NCBI RefSeq assembly: GCF_009363115.1
Contig: NZ_CP045298.1
Span: 372,001 to 436,000 of the forward strand
Direction: 5' to 3'
DNA: 64,000 nucleotides
From: Paenibacillus brasilensis
GTDB taxonomy: Bacteria > Bacillota > Bacilli > Paenibacillales > Paenibacillaceae
Shown: in pieces, positions 34,970 through 44,586 of the stretch
Layout of the letters: every line of letters starts with the position of its first letter
Position numbering within the stretch: position 1 is the first letter of the stretch
The notes under the pieces: generated by a model
What the model was told of the DNA's origin: nothing
Database searches by the model: none
Seen by the model: the letters and a program-made list of their open reading frames with translations, nothing else
Made by a program: the position numbers and the translations under genes

Positions 34970-35452
34970 TTACTCATTCTCCTGCAAGAGGAGTAAAAGT
35001 TTTGTCAGTTTATGTTGAAAAACTTCACGATCCTCTAATGTAAACGGTTTAGGACCTTTTCCGTAGCGTCCTTTTTTTCGTTCTTTGGCAGAAGTATGAC
35101 GGCGGTCAAGCATAAAATCTATCGAATCGTTTCGATACATAGCTCCGCGAAAAGACATCACTTCACAGCCTTTAGCCAAGGCCAGGGCGGCAAGACCGTA
35201 ATCGTTGGTAGTTACAATATCTCCTCGGCGGATATGATTAGCAATATAGAGATCGGCACTTTGGTCGCTCCGGTCCACTTTAACGACAGTCACGCCTTCA
35301 CTACCCTGGATGAGATGATCATACGAAGATACCATAATAACCTCAACATGAAAACGGGAAGCCGTATCTGCAATTTCGCTTTTAACGGGACAAGCATCGC
35401 CGTCAACAACGATTCGAATACCCGATAAATTTCCGGATATCTCCACAAGCAT
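34970..35452 (-). CDS. YaiI/YqxD family protein (DUF188)
   Basis: 160 residues from the ATG at 35452. This start leaves out the glyS terminator hairpin (35482-35520) that longer readings would include, and is preceded by GGAGATGGGTG. The family core is visible: IVVDGDACPVKSEIADTASR, then the NDYGLAALALAKGCEVMSFRG block; this is a PIN-like fold with conserved Asp residues, probably a nuclease. The C-terminus is basic (RHTSAKERKKGRYGKG). In Bacillus the orthologue also sits next to dnaG. Confidence 0.88.
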   Translation of the reverse strand: MLVEISGNLSGIRIVVDGDACPVKSEIADTASRFHVEVIMVSSYDHLIQGSEGVTVVKVDRSDQSADLYIANHIRRGDIVTTNDYGLAALALAKGCEVMSFRGAMYRNDSIDFMLDRRHTSAKERKKGRYGKGPKPFTLEDREVFQHKLTKLLLLLQENE

Positions 35453-35481
35453 CACCCATCTCCATGTGGATTCGAGTAAAA

Positions 35482-35520
35482 TACGGAACGGGTGCAAGAT
35501 CACTCTTACACCGTTCCGTA
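35482..35520 (-). terminator. Terminator after glyS
   Basis: TACGGAACGGTGTAAG pairs with CTTGCACCCGTTCCGTA and is followed by TTTTAC on the minus strand. Almost fully paired 15-base arms. Confidence 0.75.
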
Positions 35521-35567
35521 TATTTATACCCATTTTTTCAAGTTGTTCATACCATGACGACTGACGT

Positions 35568-37643
35568 TTAACCTACAAGTTTGGAAAAATCCGCAAAACG
35601 CTTCAATTCCGAGTCAATAGCAGCCAGCAAAGCCAAACGATTATTACGAACAGCATCATCCTCAGCCATAACCATAACGGAATCAAAAAACGCGGTTATT
35701 GCAGGGGTGATGGATGAAGCAAGCTCTAACGCTTTCGTCGCATCGCCTTCCTGTAAAGCTGCACTATAAGATTCGTAAGCGCCGTACCATGCTTCGTAAA
35801 GAGCCTTTTCACCCTGTTCCGTAAATTCACCGGTATTCACTGACTTATGAACCGCTTTGGTAGCCAAATTACTCACACGGTTAAAGGACTCAACAGTAGC
35901 CTTGAAACTATCGCCTGTTTGTACTGCAGCCATCAGTGCAGCTCCGCGGTTGACAACAGAAGCAACATCATCAAATCCGGCTGCAAGCACAGCGTCCACG
36001 ACATCATAACGAAGAGTCTCGGACAATAATTTTTTCACGCGCAATCCAAAAAACTCATGTAATTCTTTACGTATTTCATCGGCGGAACGTTTCATATTTC
36101 CAAGATTACTGTGCACTTCGATCGCGATATTAAACACATCAGACAACGTAGCCGAAAGCTTGCGATCCAGCAAAATCTGTACGATCCCTGCGGCCTGACG
36201 ACGAAGCGCATAAGGGTCCTGCGAGCCTGTCGGAATAATACCGATGGAAAAGCAGCCTGTGATCGTATCAATTTTATCAGCAATACTTACGATCGCTCCA
36301 GCGTTGGTAGAAGGTACCGTTTCTCCTGCGAAACGAGGCTGATAATGCTCAAACACTGCTCTCGCTACTTCTTCCTTTTCTCCAGCCTTACGGGCGTAAT
36401 CCTCACCCATAACACCTTGCAGTTCCGGGAATTCATATACCATTTGTGTTACCAGGTCAAATTTACAAATATCTGCTGCTCGGCTAACCGACTCCTGTGT
36501 ATCTGGGGAAACACGAAGCTTCTCTGCCAGAGCATCAGCAATGCGGCGAATCCGCCGTACCTTGTCTCCAACCGTTCCCAGCTCTTCGTGGAAAACAATA
36601 CTTTCCAGCTTGGAGAGTGCATCCTTAATTTCCAGTTTCTGATCTTCTTCATAAAAGAATTTGGCATCAGACAGCCGCGCACGCAATACTTTTTCATTCC
36701 CTTTAGCAATGACTTCCAGCGATTGACTGCCACCATTACGTACTGTAACAAAGTACGGCAGCAGCGCTCCAGCGCGGTCCAGCACAGGGAAGTAACGCTG
36801 ATGCTCACGCATGGAAGTAATCAGTACATCCTTCGGAATATTCAAAAAGGAAGGATCAAAGCCTCCAAACAGCACCGTTGGCGTTTCGACCAGATACAAT
36901 ACTTCCTCCAACAGATCATCCTTTATTGCAATCGTCCAATCTTTTTCGGCTGCCAGTGCTTCAATCTGCTTCACGATAAGGGCTTGACGTTCCTCAATAT
37001 CCACAATGACATGCTGCTTGCGAAGCACTTCAACGTAGTCAGCCGGACGTTCTATAACGGCGTCCTGACCAAGGAAACGATGGCCTCTCGTCACATTTCC
37101 TGACTGTACTCCGGCAATTTCCAAGTTGATAATATCGCTGCCAAACAAGGCAATCAACCATCGGATCGGACGAACGAACTTAAAGTCATAGCTCGCCCAA
37201 CGCATGAATTTAGGGAATGTCATCGCATGTAAAATGTGCAGCAAGCCTTCGGACAGCACTTCTGCCGTTGGTACACCCACGCTGCTCTTGGTCGCATAAA
37301 TATATTCCACGCCGCCAAGCTCCTTGAACGTAAATTGTTCAGGATCAACACCTTGACTCCGAGCAAAACCAAGAGCAGCCTTGCTCCAGTTGCCGGCTTC
37401 ATCAAGCGCGATTTTGCGGGAAGGGCCTTTAACTTCTTCGTTGATGTCCTCTTGTTTCTCTGCTACTTCCTTAACCAGTACCGCCAAACGGCGGGGTGTG
37501 GCATAAGCCTCCACAGCGCCATAAGCAATACGCGAGTTGTCAAGCCACGCAGCCATACGCTCCTTCAACTGCTGAATTGCATTCGGGATAAAACGTGCAG
37601 GCACTTCTTCCAAACCAATTTCAAACAATAAATCCTTAGACAT
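35568..37643 (-). CDS. glyS: Glycyl-tRNA synthetase beta subunit
   Basis: tRNA-binding subunit of the bacterial alpha2beta2 glycyl-tRNA synthetase, 691 residues. Starts [18 protein letters not shown], the invariant family opening; AAAGGAGGTG lies seven bases before the ATG at 37643, so the two-codon-longer reading is rejected. It contains the HD-like segment and the C-terminal DALR-like helical domain for the anticodon. It overlaps glyQ by eight bases, ensuring equal subunit synthesis. Confidence 0.97.
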   Translation of the reverse strand: MSKDLLFEIGLEEVPARFIPNAIQQLKERMAAWLDNSRIAYGAVEAYATPRRLAVLVKEVAEKQEDINEEVKGPSRKIALDEAGNWSKAALGFARSQGVDPEQFTFKELGGVEYIYATKSSVGVPTAEVLSEGLLHILHAMTFPKFMRWASYDFKFVRPIRWLIALFGSDIINLEIAGVQSGNVTRGHRFLGQDAVIERPADYVEVLRKQHVIVDIEERQALIVKQIEALAAEKDWTIAIKDDLLEEVLYLVETPTVLFGGFDPSFLNIPKDVLITSMREHQRYFPVLDRAGALLPYFVTVRNGGSQSLEVIAKGNEKVLRARLSDAKFFYEEDQKLEIKDALSKLESIVFHEELGTVGDKVRRIRRIADALAEKLRVSPDTQESVSRAADICKFDLVTQMVYEFPELQGVMGEDYARKAGEKEEVARAVFEHYQPRFAGETVPSTNAGAIVSIADKIDTITGCFSIGIIPTGSQDPYALRRQAAGIVQILLDRKLSATLSDVFNIAIEVHSNLGNMKRSADEIRKELHEFFGLRVKKLLSETLRYDVVDAVLAAGFDDVASVVNRGAALMAAVQTGDSFKATVESFNRVSNLATKAVHKSVNTGEFTEQGEKALYEAWYGAYESYSAALQEGDATKALELASSITPAITAFFDSVMVMAEDDAVRNNRLALLAAIDSELKRFADFSKLVG

Positions 37644-38523
37644 GTGCCGCACCTCCTTTCTTCAACAGCGGGAAGCCTAGCTTCTCGCGTTCCTCCAGAT
37701 AGGTCGCAGCCACCTGACGCGCCAAATTCCGTACCCGAATAATAAATCCGGTTCGTTCCGTCACACTGATTGCCCCGCGTGCATCCAGCAAGTTGAACGC
37801 ATGTGAGCATTTCAGCACATAATCATAGGCTGGAAATACAAGATGCTGCGCCATCGCTTTATTCGCTTCTTCTTCATACATATTAAAAAGAGTGAAAAGC
37901 ATTTTGACATCAGACACTTCAAATGTATATTTGGAGTGCTCAAATTCAGGCTGGTGGAAGACATCACCGTACGTGATTCCATTGACCCACTCCAAATCGA
38001 ACACATTTTCCTTGTCCTGAATGTAAGAAGCAAGCCGTTCCATACCGTACGTAATTTCAACCGCAACCGGACTGGCATCAATACCGCCTACTTGCTGGAA
38101 ATACGTAAACTGGGTAATTTCCATACCGTCCAGCCATACTTCCCAGCCTAGTCCCCAAGCTCCCAGCGTTGGTGCTTCCCAGTTATCCTCGACAAAACGA
38201 ATATCATGCTCCAGAGGGTTAATCCCCAAACGAGTCAGACTCTCCAAATACAATTCCTGAATATTGTCAGGTGAAGGCTTCAAGACCACTTGAAACTGGT
38301 GATGCTGGTACAAGCGATTCGGGTTCTCACCATAACGTCCGTCTGATGGACGACGAGAAGGCTCAACATAAGCTACGTTCCACGGCTCGGGTCCGATCGA
38401 CCGTAAATAGGTCATCGGATTCATCGTGCCTGCCCCTTTTTCCGTGTCATACGGCTGTACAATAATACAATTCTGCTCGGCCCAAAATTGTTGCAGCGTT
38501 AAAATCATTTGCTGAAAATTCAT
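37636..38523 (-). CDS. glyQ: Glycyl-tRNA synthetase alpha subunit
   Basis: Catalytic class II subunit, 295 residues. The family opening [19 protein letters not shown] is followed by the class II motifs [19 protein letters not shown] and [31 protein letters not shown] precedes the ATG. It is the first gene of the glyQS operon and is preceded by a glycine T-box leader with its own promoter. Confidence 0.98.
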   Translation of the reverse strand: MNFQQMILTLQQFWAEQNCIIVQPYDTEKGAGTMNPMTYLRSIGPEPWNVAYVEPSRRPSDGRYGENPNRLYQHHQFQVVLKPSPDNIQELYLESLTRLGINPLEHDIRFVEDNWEAPTLGAWGLGWEVWLDGMEITQFTYFQQVGGIDASPVAVEITYGMERLASYIQDKENVFDLEWVNGITYGDVFHQPEFEHSKYTFEVSDVKMLFTLFNMYEEEANKAMAQHLVFPAYDYVLKCSHAFNLLDARGAISVTERTGFIIRVRNLARQVAATYLEEREKLGFPLLKKGGAAHV

Positions 38524-38874
38524 GGTACACGCTCCTTTTCCAATTACTTCAAATGATGGTGATTTCTTCTTATCAAACTCGTATGTACAGGGCCGTTTAC
38601 TTCCAACATGCCTGCCAGAGACAGCAAAAAGCCCCCGCCTCTACGCCTGTACAGACGTAGGGACGAGAGCTCACTCCCGCGGTTCCACCCTACTTGATTG
38701 CGGTCCTAATCACCAGTCAGACCGTAATCCTCTTTTCCGTGTCCATTCAGACGCTCCCGAGTGCCTTGTTCACGAAAAATTCTCGCTGGGCTTACACCGT
38801 CCCCAACTCGCTAATCCTAGAGAATAATCCCGCTACTTTCTCGTTCAATGCATCTGCTCCCAAAGGAGATATAT
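38524..38874 (-). promoter_or_regulatory. Glycine T-box leader of glyQS
   Basis: Riboswitch that reads uncharged tRNA-Gly. The antiterminator T-box AGGGTGGAACCGCG is at 38678-38691 and the competing terminator at about 38624-38672 ends in GGGGGCTTTTTG. In Stem I the loop AACAAGGCACTC around 38763 offers GGC as glycine specifier. The leader runs from the promoter's predicted start (about 38874) to glyQ. Confidence 0.9.
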
Positions 38875-38880
38875 AGTAGG

Positions 38881-38909
38881 ATATTACACGTTTTCAGCAG
38901 CGTAGTCAA
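38881..38909 (-). promoter_or_regulatory. glyQS promoter
   Basis: TTGACT and TAATAT 17 bases apart on the minus strand, 15 bases past the recO stop. Nearly consensus sigma-A. Confidence 0.8.
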
Positions 38910-38923
38910 GAGATCAGGGTATT

Positions 38924-39676
38924 TCACATATCGTACTTATCAAGCTGATCCAGAAAGTTGCGTGACTTGAGCTTGACCTCCAGCTGCATATCCATAAACT
39001 GTCGCATGACATGTTTGATCTCCAGCTTGGTGGAGTCCTTTACGTCAATGTTGCCGAGACGGTTTAGATCCATTCTGGCGAACAAACGCAACAACTTCAA
39101 TGTACGTGGTGTGACGCTTAATGCAGTTGGGTCAAAATGCTTGTAGCCCCGACACAAAACCCCACCCAGCCTGGGACTGACAAACATGTCCTCATCAGCA
39201 CATTGTTGTCCACTTGAGATACAGGCATCTAGTTGAGGCGCGTAACCCGCCGCCTGCAGTATTTTAAATTCATAAATACTCATAACGATCAGCGGATCTT
39301 TGCCGCTCTCCAACGCTTCCAGACAAGCTTTAAGCTGCTTAAACCAGAATGTGCCCGTTTCTTCATCCTGTAGCACTCGATCAAGCAGCTCACAGGCATA
39401 CGAGGCGTAAGCAGCCTTGGTAATATCCTCACGCAATACATGGTGGGATTGAATAATTTCACCGGCATTCAACGTGCCTAGGCCTGTATTTCGAAAATAA
39501 ACAAATTCGCCGTACGTAAACGGCTGCGTCAAAGCGGCATGACGGCTTTTGGATTTTTTTGCTCCTCTGACCAGCACGCCAGCTTTACCCCCGCTTTCGG
39601 TGCAAAGCGTAATAATTTTGTTCCCCTCACCGTAATCCATGCTGCGGATGACGATTCCTTCCACCCTGTAAAGCAT
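38924..39676 (-). CDS. recO: DNA repair protein RecO
   Basis: Recombination mediator that loads RecA with RecR. 250 residues from the ATG at 39676, eight bases after GGGGGAAG. N-terminal OB fold (YRVEGIVIRSMDYGEGNKIIT) is followed by a helical domain and a Cys cluster (ACISSGQQCADE and VLCRGYKH) of the zinc-binding type. It lies between yqzL and glyQ in the conserved era-yqzL-recO order. Confidence 0.95.
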   Translation of the reverse strand: MLYRVEGIVIRSMDYGEGNKIITLCTESGGKAGVLVRGAKKSKSRHAALTQPFTYGEFVYFRNTGLGTLNAGEIIQSHHVLREDITKAAYASYACELLDRVLQDEETGTFWFKQLKACLEALESGKDPLIVMSIYEFKILQAAGYAPQLDACISSGQQCADEDMFVSPRLGGVLCRGYKHFDPTALSVTPRTLKLLRLFARMDLNRLGNIDVKDSTKLEIKHVMRQFMDMQLEVKLKSRNFLDQLDKYDM

Positions 39677-39718
39677 GCCTCTTCCCCCAAACATTCGCGA
39701 AGAAGCCAGTGGCTTGCG

Positions 39719-39856
39719 CTAATCACAGGCTTCTTCATGCTCGTCCGACTCCTCTTCATCCGTGTCTTGCTCCCTTGTCACGGCGCTCTCCCTATATAGC
39801 AGATACGCACCGACATCTCCAGTCATCGCAAAATACTTCCACGAAAAATCTCGCAA
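39719..39856 (-). CDS. yqzL: YqzL family small protein
   Basis: 45 residues that begin at a TTG (39856) with AAAGGATG eight bases upstream. The reading LRDFSWKYFAMTGDVGAYLLY is the YqzL signature; the tail is acidic (DTDEEESDEHEEACD). It lies exactly where Bacillus carries yqzL, between era and recO. The gene is missed by ATG-based or length-limited gene finders. Function is unknown. An ORF in another frame over the same bases is a shadow. Confidence 0.85.
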   Translation of the reverse strand: MRDFSWKYFAMTGDVGAYLLYRESAVTREQDTDEEESDEHEEACD

Positions 39857-39929
39857 TCGTATTCATCCTTTCTTCGGAAATGACGTTTGCATCTCAAAGG
39901 TTAGAATGGTGCGAAGAGGGAAGAAGTAT

Positions 39930-40043
39930 GCGATGAAATAAATGGAGTGTATAAAAAAAGGCTGCTGCATGCGGGTTGAAACACCGCTCCGCTACAACGT
40001 GTAGTTACATAACCCTTTTTAAAAACGCTCCTTATTTCATCGC
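39930..40043. repeat. 114-base imperfect palindrome with 12-base terminal repeats
   Basis: Ends are GCGATGAAATAA and its reverse complement; the arms continue imperfectly as GGAGTGTATAAAAAAAGG versus CCTTTTTAAAAACGCTCC. The size and termini recall a small non-autonomous element or a long folded intergenic RNA. Confidence 0.6.
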
Positions 40044-40072
40044 TGGAAGTAAAGAGTAGAAAGAGCAAGAGT

Positions 40073-40098
40073 CAAGCGCCGCACATGCGCGGCGCTTG
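40073..40098. other. GC-rich hairpin
   Basis: CAAGCGCCGC-acatgc-GCGGCGCTTG, a perfect ten-base stem without a T-run on either side. Not a standard terminator. Confidence 0.5.
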
Positions 40099-40181
40099 GA
40101 ATGACCCAGAAGACTGTTACTTATCTCAGTCGTAGAGATCGGGACGGCTTTTTTATGATGCTAAACAACTATACATATTTC

Positions 40182-40297
40182 AGCATTTTGCATAATTCGG
40201 TTCCCAACGCTCGTAAGTACGATATATAGACGAATTAAACCGTTTCGATCTATATATCGCTGATTTGAAAACGCTCTTGGGATTTATGCAAAATGCT
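40182..40297. repeat. 116-base imperfect palindrome with AGCATTTTGCATAA ends
   Basis: 14-base terminal inverted repeats AGCATTTTGCATAA, then CCCAA and GCTC blocks and an inner GATATATAG repeat paired on both arms. No target duplication visible. Confidence 0.65.
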
Positions 40298-40368
40298 CAT
40301 TATTTAATAACAATTTTAGACTCAATAAATCTTTACACTAAAGTGACTTTAGAGTCGAGCACCGATTT

Positions 40369-41271
40369 TTAGGCATCGCGGTGGAAGCCGAGGTCACGAA
40401 GGACGCGTTCCTGGTTGCGCCAGTCTTTTTTGACCTTGACCCACAGCTCCAAGAAAATTTTGGAACCCAGCAAATTTTGGATATCCTGGCGGGCCTGTTT
40501 CCCCACCTCTTTGAGCATAGCTCCCTGTTTGCCGATAATGATGCCCTTCTGGGAATCACGTTCCACAAAAATGACAGCCATAATATGCACGACACCGTTG
40601 TCCTGCACTTTCATGTCTTCAATCATGACCGCAATAGAATGCGGTACTTCCTCGCGCGTCATATGCAAAATCTTTTCCCGTACCAGCTCGGCAATGACGA
40701 ACTGCTCCGGGTGATCGGTAATTTGGTCATCCGGGTAATACTGCGGACCTTCTGGTAAATACTTTTGCAACTGCTCCAGCAGGCGGTCGACATTGTTGCC
40801 CATTTTGGCCGAGATCGGCACGATTTCCGCAAACTCATAGAGCTTACGATATTGCTCAATCAAAGGCAGCAACGCTTCCGGTTCAATGCGGTCAATCTTA
40901 TTCAGAACCAAAATAATTGGCGTTTTCACTTGTTTTAGCTGTTCTACAATAAAACGATCGCCTCCGCCTAAGCCTTCAGCGGCATCAATAAGAAAAAGCA
41001 CCGCCTCCACTTCACCCAACGCATTAAAGGCGGTTTGATTCATATAATCGCCCAATTTAGACTGGCGTTTGTGAATCCCCGGAGTATCCAAAAATACAAT
41101 TTGTGTGTCCTCTGTTGTATATACCCCGTGAATTTTGTTGCGTGTGGTTTGCGGCTTATCTGACATAATGGCGATCTTTTGACCAATGACATGATTCATC
41201 AGTGTTGATTTTCCTACATTGGGTCTGCCAACAATCGCGACAAAACCTGACTTAAAGTGTTTCTTAACCAT
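40369..41271 (-). CDS. era: Ribosome-assembly GTPase Era
   Basis: Binds 16S rRNA 3' end and couples 30S maturation to growth. 300 residues: GTPase motifs [16 protein letters not shown] and NKID, plus a C-terminal KH domain with [21 protein letters not shown] lies seven bases before the ATG. In most Bacillales cdd lies between dgkA and era; here dgkA is directly upstream with a 50-base gap. Confidence 0.97.
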   Translation of the reverse strand: MVKKHFKSGFVAIVGRPNVGKSTLMNHVIGQKIAIMSDKPQTTRNKIHGVYTTEDTQIVFLDTPGIHKRQSKLGDYMNQTAFNALGEVEAVLFLIDAAEGLGGGDRFIVEQLKQVKTPIILVLNKIDRIEPEALLPLIEQYRKLYEFAEIVPISAKMGNNVDRLLEQLQKYLPEGPQYYPDDQITDHPEQFVIAELVREKILHMTREEVPHSIAVMIEDMKVQDNGVVHIMAVIFVERDSQKGIIIGKQGAMLKEVGKQARQDIQNLLGSKIFLELWVKVKKDWRNQERVLRDLGFHRDA

Positions 41272-41321
41272 TTCGTTTCCTCCAGCGCTATTAAGCGCCT
41301 ATTTTTGTTTTGTTATTTTTA

Positions 41322-41696
41322 TTACATGAGCTGACTAATTAACGTCAACAAAGGCATGTAAAACACAAATATGCCAATAATTACAGCAAACACCGCTGCC
41401 AGGAGCACGGCTCCGGCGGCGGTGTCTTTAGCCGCTTTGGCCAGCGGATGAATATCAGGTGAGATGAGATCTACTGCTGCTTCGACAGCAGTATTGATCA
41501 GCTCAGCTACAATGACTAAGGCCATTGCTATACAGACAAACAACCAGTCGAGCCGGGAGATGCGCAGGCATAGGCCTGCTACAATGACAAGAAACGCCAC
41601 GACCACATGTATCCGCATATTAATTTGCGTACGCAGAGCATAGATCACCCCTTCTGCCGCATAGCGAAAGGTCATTCTCCAAGGCTGACGTCTCAT
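41322..41696 (-). CDS. dgkA: Diacylglycerol/undecaprenol kinase
   Basis: Small integral membrane kinase, 124 residues, three helices. The DgkA signature AELINTAVEAAVDLISPD and HPLAKAAKDTAAGAV carry the catalytic Glu residues. In Firmicutes the enzyme phosphorylates undecaprenol for cell-wall recycling. Start overlaps the ybeY stop by one base (TAATG), so it is translationally coupled. Confidence 0.93.
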   Translation of the reverse strand: MRRQPWRMTFRYAAEGVIYALRTQINMRIHVVVAFLVIVAGLCLRISRLDWLFVCIAMALVIVAELINTAVEAAVDLISPDIHPLAKAAKDTAAGAVLLAAVFAVIIGIFVFYMPLLTLISQLM

Positions 41697-42193
41697 TACC
41701 GTGTCAACCCCACTTGAGCCAGTACAGCTTCCTGCTTACCCATCATTTCAGCCTCACTCGCCTCATCCTGATGATCATAGCCTAACAGATGCAAGAAACC
41801 GTGAACAAACAAAAAGCCGATTTCACGTTCAATAGAATGTCCATATTCTTCGCTCTGAGCTTGCGCTGTCTGCACAGAGATAATAATATCCCCCAGCACA
41901 TCGGGTACATCCTCCAATGAATTTTCTTCAATCGGTTCGTAGATGATTTCAAGCTCTTCATCCAGCGTTTCCTTCATAGCAAACGACAACACATCAGTAG
42001 GACGATCTATCCCCCGATAGTCCCTATTCAACTCATGAATTTGCTCATCAGTCACGAAGGTGAGAGCTACCTCGCCATCCGTTACTCCTTCCATCTTGCC
42101 TGCCTCTTCCAATAAGGTGTTCAGCAGCGCAATCAAGGATTCGTTAATTACCATATCATTTTGTTCATTGTTCCACGCTAATTGAAGGCCCAT
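41696..42193 (-). CDS. ybeY: Endoribonuclease YbeY
   Basis: Metal-dependent RNase for 16S rRNA 3' maturation. 165 residues. The zinc-binding HGFLHLLGYDH motif is intact and the TDVLSFAMKE block is present. AAAAGGAG precedes the ATG. The dgkA start overlaps its stop. Confidence 0.95.
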   Translation of the reverse strand: MGLQLAWNNEQNDMVINESLIALLNTLLEEAGKMEGVTDGEVALTFVTDEQIHELNRDYRGIDRPTDVLSFAMKETLDEELEIIYEPIEENSLEDVPDVLGDIIISVQTAQAQSEEYGHSIEREIGFLFVHGFLHLLGYDHQDEASEAEMMGKQEAVLAQVGLTR

Positions 42194-42246
42194 GCCAACC
42201 GCTCCTTTTAATTCTTAGTGCTCCAGCCGTGCTTCACGACAAATGA

Positions 42247-44493
42247 TTAAGCTTTCTCGTTCTCGGGCTTGGGTCTTTCTTCGGGATATTCAATGCGGGA
42301 ATGGAAAATCCCCATCACCGTTTCTTTGAGGGTTTGAGCTATGATATCAAGCTCCCGCATGGTCAGCTCACAGTCATTAAACTGGTGATCATCCAGTCGG
42401 CTTTTTATGATTTTTTCAATCATGGACTCCACCTGTTCCACTGTTGGCTTGCGTAAGGAACGAACTGCTGCTTCCACGCTATCCGCAATTCCCACCACAG
42501 CAGACTCTTTAGACTGAGCCTTTGGCCCCGGGTAACGAAAATCATCTTCAGTGAAGTCAGGCTCAATCCCCTTCTCTTCCGCTTCACGCAATGCCTTGTG
42601 ATAAAAATAGTGCAAAAACGTCGTTCCGTGGTGCTGCTCGGCAATATCGCGAATTGGCTTGGGCAGCTTGTAATCCAATTGCATTTCCACACCGTCACGG
42701 GCATGGGCAATAATAATGGATTTGCTCAGCTTCGGCTCTATTGTATCATGTGGATTCTCCAACCCATTTTGATTTTCAATGAAGTACGAAGGTCTTTTTG
42801 TTTTACCAATGTCATGATAATACGAACCGACCCGGCACAACAGGCCATTGGCCCCTATAGCTTCCGCTGCGGCCTCAGACAGATTCCCCACCATTACGCT
42901 ATGGTGATACGTTCCCGGTGTCTCTGTAAGCAGTTTGCGCAGCAACGGATGGTTGGGGTTGGACAGCTCGACAAGCTTTAATGCCGACAAGATGCCAAAG
43001 GTGGACTCAAAAAATGGCATTAACCCGATTACAAGTATCGCCGTAATCAAACCGCCTGCAAAAGCAAAAGCTACCCCATAAAGGGTCGTTGTTTGAGTCC
43101 AATTGGCTTGGTCAATCAATGCCAGAGAAAAAACAGACAATGCACCGAACAAGCATACCATAATGGCTCCCTTGAACAATGTGGAGCGCTGGCTAGCCCG
43201 ATGAGTTGAGAAAATAGCTGCCAGACAGACTACAAGGGCAAAAAATCCAAAATTAAAGTCAAAAATCTGCCCCTGACGGACATTCAAAATGACACTCGCC
43301 AATATACTAAATATAACGGCACAAACGAAAGCCACCGACATATCAAGCAGCAGCGTTACGAGCATAGCGCCAAGCGCGATAGGCGCCAGATAGCCGATAT
43401 AGGAGCGTTCACTGTTCTGCAGTATGGCAACGAGCAGCATTGCCCCTACCGTAATTACAAAGATCAACACGAGCATCAGCAATTGTGCATTATTATACTT
43501 GAAGTTTCGTGTTCGTGATTGGAATTGACGAATATACATGAATAGTCCCAGAGCCAGCATCGTAGACAGCATCAATAGGCCGAATTGTGGCCAATAGTTG
43601 ATTTTATCCTTAAGCAGCTCGTTTTCATCAAGCAATGTGTAGATTTCCTGGGTAATAATTTCACCCTTCTTGACGAGTACCTCACCCTGCTTAATATAAA
43701 CAGTTGGTGTATCTTCACGAGCCTGTACCTTGGCATCCTTCGTAGCTGTATCATCATAAAACTTGTTGGCTGTAATCACAAGCCGTGCAAGCTCCTGAAC
43801 AACCTCCCGCGAGGTACGCTTGGTGAGAGAGCTTGTACTAACCCGTTCAGCTACCTTCGCACGGGCTGTCTGGGCATCCGTAATTTGATCATTCATCAAA
43901 CCCGTCACAATCTCACGGGCAACGGGGCGCATCTCGGCAATATCCTCAGACGTAAGTCGTGGAATTTTAATGAACGTTTCCTCTGGGATGCGGTACGTTT
44001 GCTCCTTCGTCTTTTGCAGAACCTCATCCAGCAGCTTGTCCGGGTATGCATCCGCATTCCGGCTGTTGCTTACAAAATTCTGCACAAAATCCCGTGCACG
44101 CTGAGGAATTTCATCCTTATATATCGCAATCTTGTCCGCTCTGGATACCTGATCATCCTGATTGAGTCGTTCAATACGATCCAAAATGCCAGTAATCAGG
44201 TTATCGTTGCGAATCGGTACAATTGTATACATAGGCTGCACGCGTTCAGCTGATTCCTCTTGTGCCTTCAAGGTCGCCTTGCTGTTTGGAAGCTGCATCG
44301 GAGCGACAATTTCCTTTTCACTCGGTTGATTTATCCGGATATCATAGCGTTCGGGGAGCAGCTTGGACGCAAAACTAACATAAAAAAGAATCACCAAAAA
44401 TAAAAACAGAAGATAGCGTGTCGCCACGCTATACTTCCATCCATTCATTCTATGTTGGAACGTTTTTCCGTTGGATAATTCCTTCGAGGTCAT
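42247..44493 (-). CDS. pgpH: 7TM-HD phosphohydrolase (PgpH/YqfF type)
   Basis: Membrane c-di-AMP phosphodiesterase. 748 residues: N-terminal helix (about 25-45), a long extracytoplasmic 7TM-7TMR-HD domain (50-290), seven transmembrane helices (about 295-490), and a cytoplasmic HD domain with TPGTYHHSVMVGNL, GSYYHDIGKTKRP and AEQHHGTT as metal-binding motifs. The order phoH-pgpH-ybeY matches Bacillus. GGAGAGGG lies upstream. Confidence 0.94.
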   Translation of the reverse strand: MTSKELSNGKTFQHRMNGWKYSVATRYLLFLFLVILFYVSFASKLLPERYDIRINQPSEKEIVAPMQLPNSKATLKAQEESAERVQPMYTIVPIRNDNLITGILDRIERLNQDDQVSRADKIAIYKDEIPQRARDFVQNFVSNSRNADAYPDKLLDEVLQKTKEQTYRIPEETFIKIPRLTSEDIAEMRPVAREIVTGLMNDQITDAQTARAKVAERVSTSSLTKRTSREVVQELARLVITANKFYDDTATKDAKVQAREDTPTVYIKQGEVLVKKGEIITQEIYTLLDENELLKDKINYWPQFGLLMLSTMLALGLFMYIRQFQSRTRNFKYNNAQLLMLVLIFVITVGAMLLVAILQNSERSYIGYLAPIALGAMLVTLLLDMSVAFVCAVIFSILASVILNVRQGQIFDFNFGFFALVVCLAAIFSTHRASQRSTLFKGAIMVCLFGALSVFSLALIDQANWTQTTTLYGVAFAFAGGLITAILVIGLMPFFESTFGILSALKLVELSNPNHPLLRKLLTETPGTYHHSVMVGNLSEAAAEAIGANGLLCRVGSYYHDIGKTKRPSYFIENQNGLENPHDTIEPKLSKSIIIAHARDGVEMQLDYKLPKPIRDIAEQHHGTTFLHYFYHKALREAEEKGIEPDFTEDDFRYPGPKAQSKESAVVGIADSVEAAVRSLRKPTVEQVESMIEKIIKSRLDDHQFNDCELTMRELDIIAQTLKETVMGIFHSRIEYPEERPKPENEKA

Positions 44494-44586
44494 CTAAAAC
44501 AATCCCTCTCCATTATCTTTTTCAAGGCAGCTACGCTGCTCACTTCAATCTGTGGATTGAACCAGACCACATTCGTGGCATGGATG

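Larger units (their letters stand above)
39857..40368. other. Gap between yqzL and era
   Basis: 512 bases without a gene in an otherwise compact cluster. It contains two palindromes of about 115 bases (39930-40043 and 40182-40297) and a GC-rich hairpin at 40073-40098. No remnant of cdd is recognisable. Confidence 0.6.

Noticed and set aside
36111-37103. Plus-strand ORF of 330 codons opposite glyS
   Set aside because: Shadow of glyS; no start signal and no domain recognised.
40073-40098. GC-rich hairpin as a terminator
   Set aside because: No T-run on either strand and no gene ends nearby; kept only as a hairpin feature.
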